From contig CM062293.1 of the NCBI GenBank assembly GCA_031216915.1, positions 153,520,285-153,584,284 on the forward strand: a DNA stretch of 64,000 bases. Direction: 5' to 3'. Positions within the stretch are counted from its first letter, which is position 1. The number at the start of each line of letters is the position of its first letter. The notes under the pieces were generated by a model. The model did no database searches, was not told the origin of the DNA, and saw nothing but the letters and a program-made list of their open reading frames with translations. This DNA comes from Pictodentalium vernedei (Eukaryota; Mollusca; Scaphopoda; Dentaliida; Dentaliidae). A program made the translations under genes and the position numbers. This document shows, piece by piece, positions 43,895 through 54,983 of the stretch.

Positions 43895-44100
43895 CTAACT
43901 AATATTTCATCAACGTCATCAAGTCATGGCTTCGATAAAAGCATGCTTGATAACGTAGTTGGAATATTAGGCAGTCAGGACTTGAGCCAAGGCAGTTGGG
44001 ATAAATCAGGAGGACATGAGCCAAGGCAGTTGGGATAAATCAGGTTTACATCCCTCTCCGCCCCATTATGCCATCTTCGCGACGCCCCTGGTGGGGATCT
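43895..44100. mobile_element. Two-copy repeat, GACTAACTAATATTTC type
   Basis: It opens with GACTAACTAATATTTCATC, followed by an imperfect hairpin (ATCAAGTCATGGCTTCG facing AGCATGCTTGAT), GTAGTTGGAATATT, GTCAGGACTTGAGCC and ATCTTCGCGACGCC. A 30-bp internal piece (GAGCCAAGGCAGTTGGG and flanks) is duplicated in tandem. The relative at 59205-59400 shares the order. Confidence 0.65.
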
Positions 44101-44261
44101 GTAATAATCGAATAATACAGATCTTCAGAGCTGTAGGATGATTTTTCACTTATCCTCCATACGAATAGAGAATGACTTTGTCCAGTCTTTGCCACAGACA
44201 GTATTGCATGGGGCGATGCCATCCGGGGTGCCAGTGTTGAAAGGATTAACTATAAAATTAT

Positions 44262-44412
44262 TGAATGCATCAAAGATAGCCAACAATTTATTATGTAGAG
44301 GATAAATAACTCGTTCATGTTGGATAGGCGAGAGAAAACTTTCTCTCGCCTATCCAACATCAACGAGTTATTTATTCTACTAAGAAACTTTTTGTTGTTG
44401 ATAGTTCAATAG
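44262..44412. repeat. Palindrome of about 150 bp
   Basis: The inner stem (44295-44380) pairs GTAGAGGATAAATAACTCG and TGTTGGATAGGCGAGAGAAA with their complements around AAACTTTC, with only a few mismatches. Weaker outer pairing (CAACAATTT facing AACTTTTTGTTG) extends it. A second, unrelated palindrome begins about five bases to the right. Confidence 0.7.
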
Positions 44413-44416
44413 ATAG

Positions 44417-44569
44417 AGAGTAATCAATTTGTTTTGAGCGTTACGGTAAATAATTCATCTCGAGACGGGACTGTTTCGTAAATCACTCGGGCTACGCCCT
44501 CGTGATTTACTCACGTGCCGTCTCTCGATGAATTATTTACCGTAACGCTCAAAACAAATTGATTACTCT
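44417..44569. repeat. 153-bp palindrome
   Basis: Forty-three terminal nucleotides, starting AGAGTAATCAATTTGTTTTG, match the right arm exactly, and the pairing continues with mismatches through CGAGACGG and AAATCAC to a CGGGCTACGCCC loop. It is likely a young foldback-type insertion. Confidence 0.8.
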
Positions 44570-45848
44570 GTTTATTACATGACATTTGGAATAAAGAGGT
44601 CTTTTACTATAATAATTCAACCCAAACTATTGTCAGATATAATCCAATTTGGTGTAAACACGGAAACATTTCTAAAATTAGCAGGAAGGAAATACGAAAT
44701 AGTCCTGTCTCGAGGCGAATTATATACCTTAACTTGCCGTAAGAATGGGTCACTCTCTTTAGTAAATGACATTTTAGACCAAAATGTCTTTCATTAAAAA
44801 TAATTCAACACAAAATATTCGCAAATGCAACTCTGAAATACTTCTGAAATTAGCGCGTATGAATACATCACTTTCTGTGTCAAATCTTCGATTGGAAATG
44901 GCCCAGTTTTATTTTTGAGACTTTCGTTCGATATTTTACTATTTTACGTGGCGTTCCAGTCCCATTTGGGGAATGGCATTCAGCCATAAGATAAAACATT
45001 TCTATTTGGATTTTGTCAACTGTGCTAACGAACCTGTTCACAGAGGAAAGAAAGGATTTTTAAAAATGTTCAGAAGGAAAATTCATTTTAATTAACTGAT
45101 GTGGAACTGGAAAACAAAACATTAACAAATCGGTGGGGCGTGGCTTATATACGTCAGTCGATCCAAAGTTACTGTTCAAGTGACATAATTCACTCGTGAC
45201 ATTACCACTTTTTAATGAACATTAAATTCAATGCAAAACGAACTGAGGAATGTAAAAAATGTAAAATATTGAACAGATAGCTGTTGGATATACAACTATC
45301 CAACTATTAAGCGAGGGATAGTCAAACTATATACCAATGAATAACAATGGATGACGTCAGTAAAAGATTTTAAATGTGTTCCCCCAACGGAATGTCACGT
45401 GTAAATGTGACCTATTTATAGTAACGACTACAAGTACAATCATTTTCATAGGTCATTACCCAACAGTTGGGGTTAGTGGCCCAAATATTTGGGTCACCGC
45501 CTGCCTGATGGCACCCAACCTATGTTCATCCTGGGATGACTGAGAACTTGGGCCATTATGATGGGAGAAATTAGGAGAAGACCCATTCGGACATGCGACA
45601 AGATATCACAAATGAAGAAGCCCATAGAGGCGGAGCACTCTTGATATTATGTAATGGAATGGTGGGCTCTTTAGTTTGGATTAGTAGGTTGACAGATTGG
45701 GTATCACGGATCGAATACTTACATGCATCTTGTTCGGGGGGCGTTGTCGACCAATCCATCTCAATGAGTTTTTGCTACAATGTAGGCACGAATGCTTGGT
45801 ATCAATAGATATTCAACACGAAGTGGGTTCCAACTTATAGGGCAAAAA
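44570..45848. other. Unassigned stretch
   Basis: A 72-codon plus ORF (44579-44797) lies beside a weak local duplication (AATAATTCAACCCAAA and AATAATTCAACACAAA about 190 bp apart). Other ORFs (45593-45808 plus, 45571-45759 minus) have no motif. Confidence 0.4.
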
Positions 45849-45957
45849 TACTAAAATTAATCCAAATCAAGTGGGTTGAGTGAATATGAACCCAACTGGG
45901 TTCATATTCACTCAACCCAATTGATTTGGGTTGATTTTTAAACCAGCTGATTTTAGT
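45849..45957. mobile_element. Short palindromic relative of the 40391 element
   Basis: The right end, read inverted, gives CACTAAAATCAGCTGGTTTAAAA, matching the 40391 termini. The palindrome pairs GGGTTGAGTGAATATGAACCC with its complement. The left arm has lost a segment of about 20 bp next to its end. Confidence 0.7.
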
Positions 45958-46260
45958 GTGTTTCATGGAAACAAACAAATCATCTCACATCTTCAGTGTT
46001 TCAATTCTGAAAGAAAAGCGATTAAAAAGTAATGCACCTACATTTATTAACATGCGCTGTTTGGGGAGCTAAATTTGTCACCGCAGATGTTCAAGTCCGG
46101 CATTTTTGGAGGGTGTATGTTATTTTCTCCATTTGCAATTTATATAATAATATAACACCAATAAGTTACTTTTAAGTTTTTACATCAGTCGGTGTTGTAA
46201 CATAATGTACGGTGGTGAAGATAACTTGCGTGATAATCGCAGGAAACATTTACGCCACAC

Positions 46261-46282
46261 CTCAGGTCCACGTGGACCTGAG
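46261..46282. repeat. 22-bp perfect palindrome
   Basis: CTCAGGTCCACGTGGACCTG plus AG reads the same on both strands. It contains a CACGTG E-box core, but no gene nearby supports a regulatory role. Confidence 0.8.
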
Positions 46283-46344
46283 TTCAGAGTGAAGACAAAG
46301 AGTTGTATTCACTTCAATGTACTTCAAGGTAGCAACATCGCTGT

Positions 46345-46490
46345 GTCAATCAATCAATCAATGTTTTATTTCTGCAATAAATGTACCATTCGAAATATAC
46401 AACAAATTAGAAAAAAACGTGGAAAGTACAAGATAATGATATAAACGATAAACACATTCTGAGTTACATAAATTATAAGGAGGTGACATG
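46345..46490 (-). mobile_element. Possible LINE 3' tail with TCAA repeat (weak)
   Basis: Four TCAA units followed by TGTTTTATTTCTGCAATAAATG resemble, on the minus strand, the end of a LINE or SINE with a TTGA-type tail repeat. There is no coding remnant. Confidence 0.3.
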
Positions 46491-47366
46491 TCCAGATTAT
46501 CTCACTAAAGTGTAGGCAGATTCATCTCTCGAAGACGAGCAGGCCACAAAAAGCGTTTCCTCTTTGATCAGCGAAAAAGTTCAGAAAAGTTCTATTCACA
46601 GCAATGGAAGGGGGAATTAGCCAAAATAAACCTTTGACCAACAAGACAACACAGTACGCACCTCTAGTTATAGTGGCGACAGCCTAAATCTGAGGCCCGG
46701 AGCAAAACAATATCTCCTATGCAGAGCTTGATGCTGAAAATTAGACACGGAATCACCGGACACATATCCGCCGCATCGATTTGTTTCTTCAGAACTGTGC
46801 CCGGGGAACCGTTGTCTCATTGATTAGATTCATTTAGACCACATTATACAGAACAACCCGTATAAGAGAGCTCTACACCATACTCAAGTATCCATTAAAG
46901 ATAGAAAATCATAGCATCAACCCATTGTGCCAAGCCGCACCTAGTGAGCAAGTGCACCTAAGCGACGGAGAAACGAACAATGGAATGGTGAGATTCGGGT
47001 TCGTGCAATAGTATAATCAAATTTTACAGTCTTGGAAGTAAGGGTTTGAGCTGGAAACGGAAGTGGAATAGGAATCTGTTTGTGAAGTGATTAGGGTCAA
47101 GTAAAAGTCTTTTCAGTCGTGTATCTCCCGTACTTCATTGTCTAATTTGATCCATAATACTAGAAAATGGTTTGTTGGTAGCAATTCAATAAACATGGTT
47201 CTGGGTGTGTTTAATAAACCTGATTGTCTAGTCGTATCTCCGTCTGCATTCAGAATAGTTGTAAAGTAATTATTAACTTTACCATTGTCTATTTAATTAG
47301 TGCGCTCTGTAACACTGTGACGCAGGCTAAACTGTTCCCGCTCTACTAAACAATCTGAAATAGGGC
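46491..47366. other. Unassigned stretch
   Basis: No repeat, exon or RNA gene recognised. Confidence 0.4.
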
Positions 47367-47464
47367 ATATCTAATTATTTCTACGGCACACCCAGGTCTT
47401 CCTGAACTTTGAGCTTTGAGCCCAGCCGGGTAGACCTGGGCGTGGCGTAGAAATTATCAGATAT
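47367..47464. repeat. 98-bp hairpin
   Basis: ATATCTAATTATTTCTACGGC and CACCCAGGTCT pair with AGACCTGGGCGTG and GCGTAGAAATTATCAGATAT around a loop of about 36 nt that contains a local repeat, ACTTTGAGCTTTGAG. Confidence 0.65.
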
Positions 47465-48639
47465 ATTCTACTGCCCACAATTGTACCTCAGCTGCAAATG
47501 AGGCGCGATATAGGTGCGCGAGCGCGATAGCGCACTATAGAAATTAAGCACTGCCAATCAGCAAATTATTTCTGACATAATTGGGCTAGAATACTACTGA
47601 AAAGAAAGATTTGCCTTCCTATTTTGAAACCTTTCCCCGGAATGACCTTTCAAGACCCTCTTGATAGAAGGAGCATATCCCCAAATCAACCTCCATACCG
47701 GCACTCTTAAATTTTCCGCGGCCGATCTCGGGATGACTATTCCGCCTCTGTTTGCGAAAGCTGTACACAAAACGCATTTTACAAATAGCGTTGACCCAAA
47801 ACAAGAAGAGAAACTCCTGGCCGATCACATGACGTAAATTTTTTATTACATCTAAGCATCCTTCAGCGATGTCATCCTTTAACTAAAAATTAAGACAAAC
47901 TGGCCGAAGAAAATAGAAACAATAACTTGAGATCTGAGTTAACTAAAGTTCAAATTTAACTGACGCTACACAATCACTGCAGGCACTTTACAGAAAATTG
48001 TTATAAAATTTTCACTACTACAAATCGTCTAGCCCTCGTTTGGAAGCAGATCAGATCATTTAACATTGATGGAGCAAACACATCGGCGGATCCAAAGGAG
48101 GTTAACCCGGCGTCTATCACCTCCTATCCGCTATAAAACTTGGGCATTCACTACCAATTGCTGTGGATGTCCATGTTTTATCTAGGATAATACTGCACCC
48201 CGTGCGTACTGCTATAGCTCCTATACGCGTCCCCCGTGAGGTGAGTTGTCATAAATTTACTCCCCTTTTCAAACCTGAATGGGTCTATACAAAATTGTGG
48301 AAATATTTTGGCTGGACAATATTGTGGTCATGTGCAAAAAGCAACCGGAAGGCTACACTGAACTTCCCTTTTCCGAACGTTGCCCCGAGATGACGCCCAA
48401 CCCAACCTATGAGAAAGGTATGCCCCCCCCCCCCCTATGTGTTCGCCCCAGCTCGTCCCTACACGCCATCAGATGATCTTTCGCATCATGGCCCATCACT
48501 GAAATGTGGCACGCCATGAAACCGAGGATCCTGTAGCCGCTACTAAGTTGCAACGAATTATTTTAATTGAAAGTGTCAATGACACTGCACCTCAACTTGA
48601 CCAAGAAGGGGCTGACCTAAATAGGAAGTTCCAGTAATA
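47465..48639. other. Unassigned stretch
   Basis: Short ORFs without motifs (minus 47619-47828, plus 48163-48393). A C run lies at about 48424-48435. Confidence 0.4.
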
Positions 48640-50012
48640 CCAGGTCATTCGCTCAAGTTTCTACAGAAAAGACATCACACCAAAGCTACATATGAAATCA
48701 GAAAAAAGATCGTCTGAGGGATGCGGCCTGTAGAGTGTGCTAATGGAATTGTTGACAATTTATATGCCAAAAGCAAGATGGCCACTGGCGGCCATGTTTT
48801 TCAATGAAATTCAGAAAAAGTCGATAGCTCCTATCTAGACATCACACCTAAGCTACATATGAAATTCAAAAAAAGTTCGTGTGTGAGAGGTGCGGCCTGT
48901 AGGATGTGCTGATAGAATTGTTGACAATTTATATGCCAACTGCAAGATAGCCATTGGCGGCCATGTATTCAATGAAATTCAGAAAAGTTCGATAGTTCCC
49001 ATCCAGACATCACACCAAACATGTGAAATCTGGAAAAATCGGGTGAGAGATACGGCCTGCAGGGTGTGTTAATGGAACTGTTGACAATTTATATGCAAAA
49101 TCCAAGATGGCCACCGGCGGCCATGTTTTCGAACGATATTCGGAAAAATTCGATAACTCCCATCTAGACATCACTCCAAAGCCACATATGATATTTGAAA
49201 CTGATCAAGTGAGAGATGCGGCCTGTTGGGTCTGCTAATGGAATTGTTGACAATTTATATGCCAAATCCAAGATGGTCACCTACGTCATGTTTTTCAACA
49301 AAATTGGGAAAAATTCGATAGCTCCCATTTATACATGACACCAAAGCCTCATGTGATATTTGAAACTGATCAGGTGAGAGATACGGCCTGTAGGGTTGAC
49401 AATTTATATGCCAAATCCAAGATGGCCACCGGCAGCCTTGTTTTTCAAGGAAATTCGAAAAAAAAATCGATACTAGCTCCCCATCAAGACATTACCTCAA
49501 AGCCACGGGTGTAATTTGAAAATGATCAGGTGAGAGATGCTAATGGAATTGTTGACAATTTATATGCCCAATCCAATGGCTACCGGCAGCCATGTTTTTC
49601 AACGAAATTCAGAAAAATGTCTATAGCTCCCATCTAGGCATCACCCCAAAGCTATACATGAAATTTGAAAAAGATCGGGTGAGAGATGCGGTCTGTAGGG
49701 TGTGCTAATGGAATTGTTGACAATTTATATGCCAAATCTAAGATGGATAATGGAATTGTTGACAATTTATATGCCAAATCCAATTCGGAAAATTTCGATA
49801 CCTCCCATCTATACGTTACCCCAAAGCCACATATGAAATTTGAAACCGTTCGAGTGAGAGGTGCGGGCTGTAGGGTGTGCTAAAGAAATTGTGGACGGAC
49901 AGAGGGACGCCCGTATGGCCGTACGAGTACGGACGTACGGATGTACGGACTGGCGATGGATTGCAACCCATCCCAATAGCTCTAACTTGACGTTATCAAG
50001 TTGAGCTAAAAA
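48640..50012 (+). mobile_element. Tandem-core element, TTGACAATTTATATGCC type
   Basis: GTTGACAATTTATATGCC recurs at about 48751, 48920, 49080, 49246, 49396, 49550, 49717 and 49759. Units are 150-169 bp except the last step of 42 bp, an internal duplication. The shared text includes GAGAGATGCGGCCTGTAGGG, CAAGATGGCCACCGGCGGCC and CATATGAAATTTGAAA. The right end has GTGGACGGACAGAGGGACG, then a run of TACGGACGTACGG and TTGAGCTAAAAAAG, the terminal type seen at 11500. Confidence 0.75.
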
Positions 50013-50018
50013 AGAATA

Positions 50019-50315
50019 CAGTCTAAATATAATATTAGTTTCTGGGGCAAAAAATATGTGAGAGCTGAAAGGTGCATGTTTTCTGTGGAAGGGGCTCAAA
50101 TTTATATTTATGTCTTCTGCAAAGACATCACAACAGTCTGTAAGCACAGCCATTGCTACTTGCTCGAAATACAGACTGAGTTTACATACAGGGCTAAGTG
50201 TGGAACAAAGTTGAAAACTTTTAAATGCCCGACAGTTGACATTTACGACATACCGACACCTAAAAACATCTATAATGCTGCTCCAATCGATTTGTGGTGT
50301 TTACTCGTTTGCTGA
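50019..50315 (+). CDS. Cysteine-rich open frame, unknown product (weak)
   Basis: The frame is open from upstream of 50040 to a TGA at 50313. The only ATG in frame is at about 50076 (CATGTTTTCTG). The peptide has about nine cysteines in some 80 residues (for example FCKDITTVCKHSHCY and KCGTKLKTFKC), which is more than random text usually shows. An ATATTAG string just upstream could be a splice acceptor. I recognise no family. It may be chance. Confidence 0.15.
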   Translation, partial: QSKYNISFWGKKYVRAERCMFSVEGAQIYIYVFCKDITTVCKHSHCYLLEIQTEFTYRAKCGTKLKTFKCPTVDIYDIPTPKNIYNAAPIDLWCLLVC

Positions 50316-50464
50316 TGAGAAGGTTGTCCGCAATCAATGCAACTAATGTTTTTTGTTCACGAAGTAGACGTCAAGGATGGCTGGGATTTTCTGTAAAACA
50401 TTAATCGCATTTGAGAACGGAGGCTGTTCAATCATTTAATTTTGATGGTATGTTATATGTTATG

Positions 50465-50782
50465 TATTTAGGAATTGGGGTTTAACGACATTTTCGACAG
50501 CCACTGTCACATCGTGTCCGACAGTTTTACGATCAGAGGAAGCCGGAGTACCGGGAGAAAACCGCTGAGTAGCGCCGTGCAACTGTTCGACTCTCGAACG
50601 TACTAACTCCGCACCAGCAGGGTTAGAATTGGTTGAAGACAAGTGCACCATCGCCGTGCAGAACGCCTTTGTACATAGCGTCACCGCGGCCCCACGTCTA
50701 GGGCCACAACACAGTTACCCCTTGCAGGGATCGAACCGTGAACCTTTCGGTTTAAAGTCCACTGAACCATCACGCGTCCTGG
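50465..50782 (-). mobile_element. tRNA-derived SINE copy
   Basis: Tail-side TTGGGGTTTAACGACATTTTC, then GAGGAAGCCGGAGTACCGGG, GGTTGAAGACAAGTGCACC and GTCACCGCGGCCCCAC. On the minus strand, the head reads GTGATGGTTCAGTGG (A box), then CACGGTTCGATCCCTG (B box). The tail lacks the usual TTTA repeat, and no target duplication was readable. Confidence 0.85.
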
Positions 50783-50789
50783 TGGTCAA

Positions 50790-51036
50790 GCCAGAAAATA
50801 AGCAGATTGTCATCTGCAAAATGAGGTCTCCAGAGGGTGAATTTAGTGATGCTACCCTGCACAGCAGGGTAGCATCACTAAATTTACCCTCTGTGAACCT
50901 CAATCTGAATCAGGGTCTCAAAACTATACAGAAAGAGGTATCCAGGGGATAAATTGGCCCACTGTATGGGATAGCATCATCAAATTCACGCTCTGGGGAC
51001 CTCATTTTGCAAATGTCAGACTACTTATTTTCAGGC
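50790..51036. mobile_element. 247-bp palindromic MITE, GCCTGAAAATAAG type
   Basis: The ends are GCCAGAAAATAAGCAG and CTACTTATTTTCAGGC. The inverted arms contain AAAATGAGGTCTCCAGAGGG and its partner CTCTGGGGACCTCATTTTG. Near the left arm lies a further hairpin, GATGCTACCCTGC facing GCAGGGTAGCATC. A right-truncated copy is at 56822-56992. It abuts the head of the preceding SINE. Confidence 0.8.
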
Positions 51037-51369
51037 CTGCCTATGGTATGTTATAAATTGAAATAATCTCATAGCCTAAGAAGACACTTGGTAATTAATT
51101 AACCTTTGTTTTTATAACATCAAAGAAAAACATATAAAACGTTCACAGTGATATCAGAGAAGAATTACTTAACTCTTCATCTAACACAACTAAACGACGG
51201 CACTTGCGTAAGTTCTGTGATCACAAAAGTGATCTTTTCTTGATCAGATCGCGATCCGGTTTCGATTCAGATACATCAGTTGACCGTTAATTCAATGATA
51301 AAATATTGCTAATCCAAGCCTGAACAAGCGGTGTGCATCTGCAGGCGTCGAGTTTTGGTGGCAATCGGA

Positions 51370-52330
51370 GAGAACTGCATGTCTAAAATCCAGTTATCAA
51401 TCATATGCCGGTTGTCAAATCTGGAACCTTTGTTCAAGTTATAATGCTAATAAGTTCAGAGTTCGTAAAAATTAAGGCCCATAACTCTGCAACGAAAAAT
51501 TGGGCCGGGCTAGTTTCGAACCCGCTTGAGATATTATTGCAAAAGACCTCTATGGCAAATATTAGTCAAATCGGAGAACCTTTGTTCAAGTTATTGCGCC
51601 AACATTCGTAACATATAACTAATTAAGGCCCATAACTCTGTAACGAAAAATCGGGCCAGGCCAGTTTTCGAACATGCTTGGAATATTATTGCAAAAGACC
51701 TGTATTTCAAATCTTTGTCAAATCGGAGAACGTTTGTTCAAGTTATTACGCTAACGAGCTCAAAATTCGTAAAAAGTAATAATAATAATAATTTATTTAG
51801 ACCAAAATTCCATTAAAAATGATCTGTGGCTGTACATAACGCTGACATATACATAAAGCATACTAAAAGAAAACAAATCTAAGAGAAGCACAGAGAGTCG
51901 TAAAGGATCAATAAAAGCCAGGCGGAATAAAAACAGTTTTAGCCTTTGATTTGAAAGTAGAAACTGAATTAGCCTATAACGAAAAATCGAGCCGGGCCGT
52001 TTTCGAAGTCGCTTGAGATATTATTGCAAAAGACCTGTGTGGCAAATATTTGTCAAATCGGAGAACGTTTGTTCAAGTTATTGTGCTAACGAGCTCAAAA
52101 TTCGTAAAAAATGACTAACTAAGGCCCATAACTCTGTAACGAAAGATCAGGTTGGGACAGTTTTGGAATTCGCTTGAGATATTATTGCAAGAGACCTGTA
52201 TGGCAAATATTAGTCAAGTCGGAGAACGTTTGTTCAAGTTATTGCGCTAATAAATCGAGGAGGCCCGGCCGCACACCGACCGTCACCAAACCATAGGTCT
52301 CGTCTCGTCTGCTAACACAACTCGACCAAT
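51370..52330. mobile_element. Tandem-core element interrupted by a TAA-tailed insertion
   Basis: GGCCCATAACTCTG recurs at about 51476, 51629 and 52123, in units of about 155 bp with GAGATATTATTGCAAAAGACC and AAATCGGAGAACGTTTGTTC. Between 51777 and 51975 a foreign block begins with TAATAATAATAATTTATTTAG and replaces the start of a unit. After the array come GCCCGGCCGCACACCGACCG and CGTCTCGTCTGCTAACAC. Confidence 0.65.
51777..51975 (-). mobile_element. Possible retroelement 3' end with TTA tail (weak)
   Basis: On the minus strand, the block ends in TTTTGGTCTAAATAAA followed by TTATTATTATTA, a tail type common in SINEs and LINEs. The flanks on both sides belong to the tandem-core element, so it is an insertion. 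Target duplications are not clear. Confidence 0.4.
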
Positions 52331-52965
52331 AAAGGGAAACAAACAAAAATAGAAACTGATATTCAATGTCGCATTTCTTTTTCCAAGGACATTCTACAAT
52401 CTCCCAATAAGTTTAAAATCCCCACCCTTTGAATGAATGAGAGCTCGCGTAGTTTTTACTTTGTTTGCGGCCCCACTAGCATATATTATCGATTGACGTG
52501 ACTAAGCGAAATATTTGAAATGAGGTTGCCCGCTTCGCAATTATTCCATTAACGTGGTGACTTGCAAACAGCTTTATTTTTGCAGATTTTTCACACGTGC
52601 ACGAAGCGATGCTCCGAATGAAGTGTTGTTTAAATTACAAATCAGTTTATGACTTGAACTAAGATGGAGTGACCCCGACCTTTATCTGTTTTATTGATCA
52701 TGAGTGCTGTTACGTCGTGAGGTAAACGAAGGGTTTATTTACTGAACTTGTTATCGTTAAAATTCGCCTTGTTCATTCCACGACGTGGGTTTGGGCTATA
52801 GGTAGGGTCTTATTGGAACATATACGTTATTGTGATGAATCGATGGTAACATGATCTCAGGTTTGCAGCTCGACGCTTTATGTCACGGTTGAACTTAAGC
52901 TCCGAGCCTTAAACCTCAGACCATGCTAACGTCAATTCATCACAACAATAATGTTGTAGGGGGTG
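52331..52965. other. Unassigned stretch
   Basis: No feature recognised. Confidence 0.4.
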
Positions 52966-53033
52966 AAATGGACAGAAAAGTTCGACCGGGTCGCGACCCA
53001 GTCGCGATCCGGTAGAAATTCTCTGTCCATTTT
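52966..53033. repeat. 68-bp hairpin, second copy of the 6957 family
   Basis: AAATGGACAGAAAAGTTCGACC and GGTCGCGA face TCGCGATCCGG and GAAATTCTCTGTCCATTT. It shares GGACAGA, TTCGAC and GATCCGGT with 6957-7021. Confidence 0.65.
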
Positions 53034-53039
53034 AGTAAC

Positions 53040-53235
53040 CAAAGTACTGCGCAAGAAAATTTCCTTGACTAACTATAGATTTTCATTTTTCCTCATTTTC
53101 CCTCATTGTGATGGTCTCAACAATCTCGTTTCAGTGAGTAGCCATAAATAAGCTATGCTTAGAGGCGAATATTGTACAAAAAGAAGAAAATCTAATGGCA
53201 TTTTTTGTGAATAGTGCTGGCCGGATATGACCAGC
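53040..53235 (-). mobile_element. MITE A, decayed copy
   Basis: ACTGCGCAAGAAAATTTCCTTGACTAAC at the left and TTTTTTGTGAATAGTGCTGG with CCGGATATGACC at the right fit minus orientation. The palindrome is reduced to CAACAATCTCGTTTCAGTGAG. Confidence 0.5.
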
Positions 53236-54738
53236 AACCCTCTTCCAACAAACTTTCAATTACGAAAGTTATGTGTGCAAAAGCCTCATATCCCGGTCCT
53301 CTGCTAATTTGACATCAGTTGTTTTTAATTAAGTCCACTCGCCTCGCAAGAAAAATGTACTTTTTAAGCACCTGCTGTCGGTGGCGTAGATACAGGGATG
53401 GTGGTCGAAAATAAGCGACTACCCCACCCAAAGTCTATACCAAATATGAAATTTCATCGGTTTTTTCGCTTAAACTAATATCCATTCGCAGTGACATAAT
53501 TGTCAACTTTCAAGTAGAGCTATGGGGATTACGTCTTTTATACGTCTATTTTTTTAGAAAGTGTACATTTTAACGGTAACACCCCACTTTATAATGGGGA
53601 GTTAAGACTATACATTTTTCGACAATAGCAATATAACATTTCCGACAGAAGTTAGCGATGCAAAGCATCGTCACGTGGCACTGGTATTTGGTGATGGTTT
53701 GCTCTGCTACTTCTGCTGTAGAATTTTTGGTCTAGCCCATTGTCTCCCACTCCCCGCCCGAGAAAGCTATCTTCGCCAACGCTTCCGGTGGAGCGTTTAT
53801 TTTCCTAGTTATGACATACCTTCAGAACACTTTCAGGCTTTCATTTTAAATAATGACCATGTTTCTTTCACAACACGACCACAGTTGTGAACATCAAAGA
53901 ATGTGTTATGCAAGGGTCCATTTTAATTAGAGAAGATAGTCTGTCACGTCAAACTTAAAGGAAATACTTGTTCACATAACTTGCCAATAACACGTCCCTC
54001 CCTTAGCAATGCTCTTTTTCGACGTTGGCTACTCCTTCCATCTGGAAATATGAATGCCTGCCTATCTATTGAACAACGCTATCTTCACAGTGGCGGTTGT
54101 TTACACAACAAGATTAAGACAAAGAAAACTGTTAAGCCTTAAAGAGGAATTAAGCCGCAGATTTGAAACATATGGACTCTTACAGTTTGCCTGCATGTGA
54201 AAGGGTCTGTAAAAAAGAAACTGTATGCAAAGTGTAAGAAATTACTTAAATCTGTAATTAAAAAACTTTATTGCAGATGCATTTTCCAAAGCTACGACTT
54301 TGCGAAGATATAAACGAAGGTTTCCAGAAAGTCATAGAAAATATCAGGAATGTGATATAGTTTTTGAATGCACGTTGTTTCTTCTTTTCCGTTTGATGTT
54401 GTCCCAATGAATGACATCCACGAACAACAACTGTGCATTATTTTAGCAATAATTGACATTATTAGAACAATACCTTTGTAGTATGTATTTTTAATAGCAA
54501 AACGTATGCTTTCAATAAAACTCACCCCACATTTATCAACAACGACAATCCCGATCAAGTGGAATGAACGCAGGCGTTAAAAATAGAATACTTGTGTAGA
54601 AGAGGTCGGACGCTTTCACGCGAATGATATTAAAACACGAGGGCTCGTTTGCATAACGAACATTGTGGTTATGTTAAATGGACAACTAATTTTGTTACAA
54701 AATTGCGGCTTATCGTTCCTTTAAATGCCCTCATTGAA
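53236..54738. other. Unassigned stretch
   Basis: A 71-codon plus ORF (53675-53890) and an 88-codon minus ORF (54292-54558) have no motifs. No repeat recognised. Confidence 0.4.
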
Positions 54739-54983
54739 TACAGTACGGCCGCCGTGGACTTTTCACGGGTGGCAATATTTCCACGGATGCAATAATATTA
54801 GATTCCAAAGAATAATTATAGGAATAATCAAATATTTAATTAATGAAGAACAGGGTACAACCCGGTGCTTCTTTAATTAAACTTTTGCAGATGATTTTTA
54901 TTACCTGGTAAACGCATGCGTGGACATCACTGCCCACGCGTGGATTACGACCAGTTCACCCAGATCACGGCGGCTGTACTGTA
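54739..54983 (-). mobile_element. Tc1/mariner-like MITE, intact
   Basis: TA at 54739-54740 and 54982-54983; ends CAGTACGGCCGCCGTGG and CACGGCGGCTGTACTG. The order is inverted relative to 5571 and 41633: TTCACGGGTGGCAATATTTC at the left, CTGGTAAACGCATGCGTGG at the right. Length 245 bp including both TA. This copy shows the family without nested insertions. Confidence 0.9.

Noticed and set aside
46261..46282. Regulatory E-box palindrome
   Set aside because: The palindrome is perfect, but without a nearby gene or a second site I keep it only as a palindrome.
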